NCBI GenBank assembly: GCA_009781575.1 | Contig: WQXW01000014.1 | Location: forward strand, 1-13,879 | DNA length: 13,879 nucleotides | Source: Solirubrobacterales bacterium | GTDB lineage: Bacteria; Actinomycetota; Thermoleophilia; Solirubrobacterales; Solirubrobacteraceae | Reading direction: 5' to 3' | Shown here: positions 13,077 through 13,879 of the stretch, piece after piece | Numbering within the stretch: the stretch's first letter is position 1 | Layout: every line of letters starts with the position of its first letter | Notes under the pieces: model-generated | What the model saw: only the letters and a program-made list of their open reading frames with translations | The model's database searches: none | What the model was told of the DNA's origin: nothing | Position numbers and translations under genes: made by a program

Positions 13077-13847
13077 GTGGACGTGCCCCCCCTCCCCCGC
13101 CGCCTGCTCGCCGAGCTGCTCGGCTCCGCGTTCCTCGCCGCGCTCGTGATCGGGTCGGGCATTGCAGCGCAGACCCTCTCGCCCGGCGACGTGGGCCTGG
13201 AGCTGTTCGAGAACGCCGCCGCGACCGCGATGGGACTGGCGGCGATCATCGTCATGTTCGGCCCGGTGTCGGGCGGGCACTTCAACCCCGTTGTCTCGTT
13301 GGTGGAGGCGGCCTTCGGCGGCCTGTCGTGGCGCGATGCGCTCGCCTACACTCCCGCGCAGATTGCCGGCTGCGTGCTCGGCGCGATCACCGCCAACGGC
13401 ATGTTCGCGCTCGCTGCGGTCAGCATCTCAACCCACCATCGCGCCTCGCCCGCGCACCTGTTCAGCGAGGTGATCGCCACGGCCGGGCTGCTGTTGGTGA
13501 TCTCCGCGCTCACGCGCACCAAACGCCTGAGCGCGGCCCCGGCCGCCGTGGGCGCGTACATCGGGGCTGCGTACTTCTTCACAAGTTCGGCGAGCTTCGC
13601 AAACCCCGCGATCACCGTCGGGCGCATGTTCTCGGACACGTTCGCCGGCATCGCGCCCGCGTCGGTGCCCGGCTATGTCGTGGCGCAGCTCGTCGGCGGC
13701 GCCTGCGCGATCCTCGCCATCAGAGCGCTCTATCCCGGCGTGACCCCCGCCGACGCCGCCGAGCTGCTGGTGCCCCATCACGAGCGGGCCCCCACCGATG
13801 GAGCCGGCGCCGATAGGGCGGTCAGCCAACCGGCGATCGGCGCCTGA
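13077..13847 (+). CDS. Aquaporin-family (MIP) channel of the ars cluster
   Basis: A 256-residue channel with about six helices (near 10-30, 45-62, 88-112, 130-146, 154-170, 196-218) and two half-helices with NPA-type motifs: GGHFNPV (66-72, NPV in place of NPA) and SFANPA (173-178). The residue after the second NPA is Ile179; in AqpZ and GlpF it is the selectivity-filter Arg, and here the nearest Arg is 183. In known ars operons such as arsR-aqpS-arsC of Sinorhizobium meliloti, the channel lets arsenite made by ArsC flow out. GTG 13077 is the first start after an in-frame stop at 13071-13073, with TACGCT six bases before it. The stop abuts the arsC ATG (TGAATG), so the two are surely co-transcribed. 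A GlpF-like glycerol role is less likely in this context. Confidence 0.92.
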   Translation: MDVPPLPRRLLAELLGSAFLAALVIGSGIAAQTLSPGDVGLELFENAAATAMGLAAIIVMFGPVSGGHFNPVVSLVEAAFGGLSWRDALAYTPAQIAGCVLGAITANGMFALAAVSISTHHRASPAHLFSEVIATAGLLLVISALTRTKRLSAAPAAVGAYIGAAYFFTSSASFANPAITVGRMFSDTFAGIAPASVPGYVVAQLVGGACAILAIRALYPGVTPADAAELLVPHHERAPTDGAGADRAVSQPAIGA

Positions 13848-13879
13848 ATGGCGACCGTTCTGTTCGTCTGCCTGCACAA
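13848..13879 (+). CDS. arsC: Arsenate reductase ArsC, LMW-phosphatase type (5' end only)
   Basis: Only ten full codons are present, MATVLFVCLH, cut by the window edge. They match the start of the low-molecular-weight tyrosine phosphatase fold arsenate reductases, where a hydrophobic strand leads to the catalytic P-loop (usually C-x-HNAGRS); Cys8 would be the active-site Cys. The ATG follows the channel stop with no gap. The enzyme reduces arsenate to arsenite in the cytosol. The call rests on ten residues plus the ars context, and the partner thiol system cannot be seen. Confidence 0.8.
   Translation, partial: MATVLFVCLH

Noticed and set aside
1..13879. tRNA, rRNA or riboswitch
   Set aside because: No cloverleaf, rRNA-like stretch or recognisable aptamer core was found by eye in the non-coding parts. 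A covariance-model scan would be decisive.

Overview
The window is very GC-rich DNA (about 70% GC by eye) with compact genes, GTG starts and many leaderless-looking transcription starts. A lipoprotein, a split b6-type cytochrome b, FtsH, a tandem universal stress protein, a PAS-GAF-PP2C phosphatase and an arsenic regulator of the actinobacterial N-terminal Cys-Cys type point to a high-GC actinobacterium, perhaps of the Thermoleophilia/Solirubrobacterales. The phylum is fairly safe; the class is an inference from gene style only.

Layout. 1-158 holds a 103-bp palindrome-bearing repeat and the promoter of a lipoprotein gene (159-968, +). From 8955 down to 899, all on the minus strand, runs a probable seven-gene operon. 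In order of transcription it holds an FAD pyridine-nucleotide-disulphide-type oxidoreductase, a PAS-GAF-PP2C (SpoIIE/RsbU-type) phosphatase, a 58-residue one-helix membrane protein, a b6-type cytochrome b, a two-helix cytochrome-b partner with a large extracytoplasmic domain, a tandem universal stress protein, and FtsH. Gaps are 4-bp overlaps to 92 bp. Then come a small plus-strand gene (9234-9503) behind a pair of 21-bp-spaced direct repeats and a convergent NarL/FixJ response regulator (9514-10194, -).

10195-10569 is a dense non-coding block. It contains a second copy of the 103-bp repeat, a GC hairpin, a 13-bp tandem repeat, and three 23-bp-spaced iterons that run into the promoter of an AAA/DUF4143 ATPase gene (10570-11880, +). 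A Uma2-family nuclease-like gene (11981-12565, -) follows. The right end is an arsenic module: arsR (12670-13023, -) diverges from an aquaporin-family channel gene (13077-13847, +), which is followed directly by the first ten codons of an arsenate reductase (arsC) cut by the window edge.

How the parts work together. The minus-strand operon looks like a membrane redox module: a flavoenzyme that could feed electrons to quinone, a cytochrome b pair without a visible Rieske protein or cytochrome c, and genes for sensing and membrane quality control. ArsR probably represses both arms of the arsenic module; the channel would let arsenite made by ArsC leave the cell. Genes that begin a transcription unit tend to have a TAnnnT hexamer 6-9 bases before the start codon and no Shine-Dalgarno, whereas several genes inside operons have a Shine-Dalgarno. 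This fits extensive leaderless transcription.
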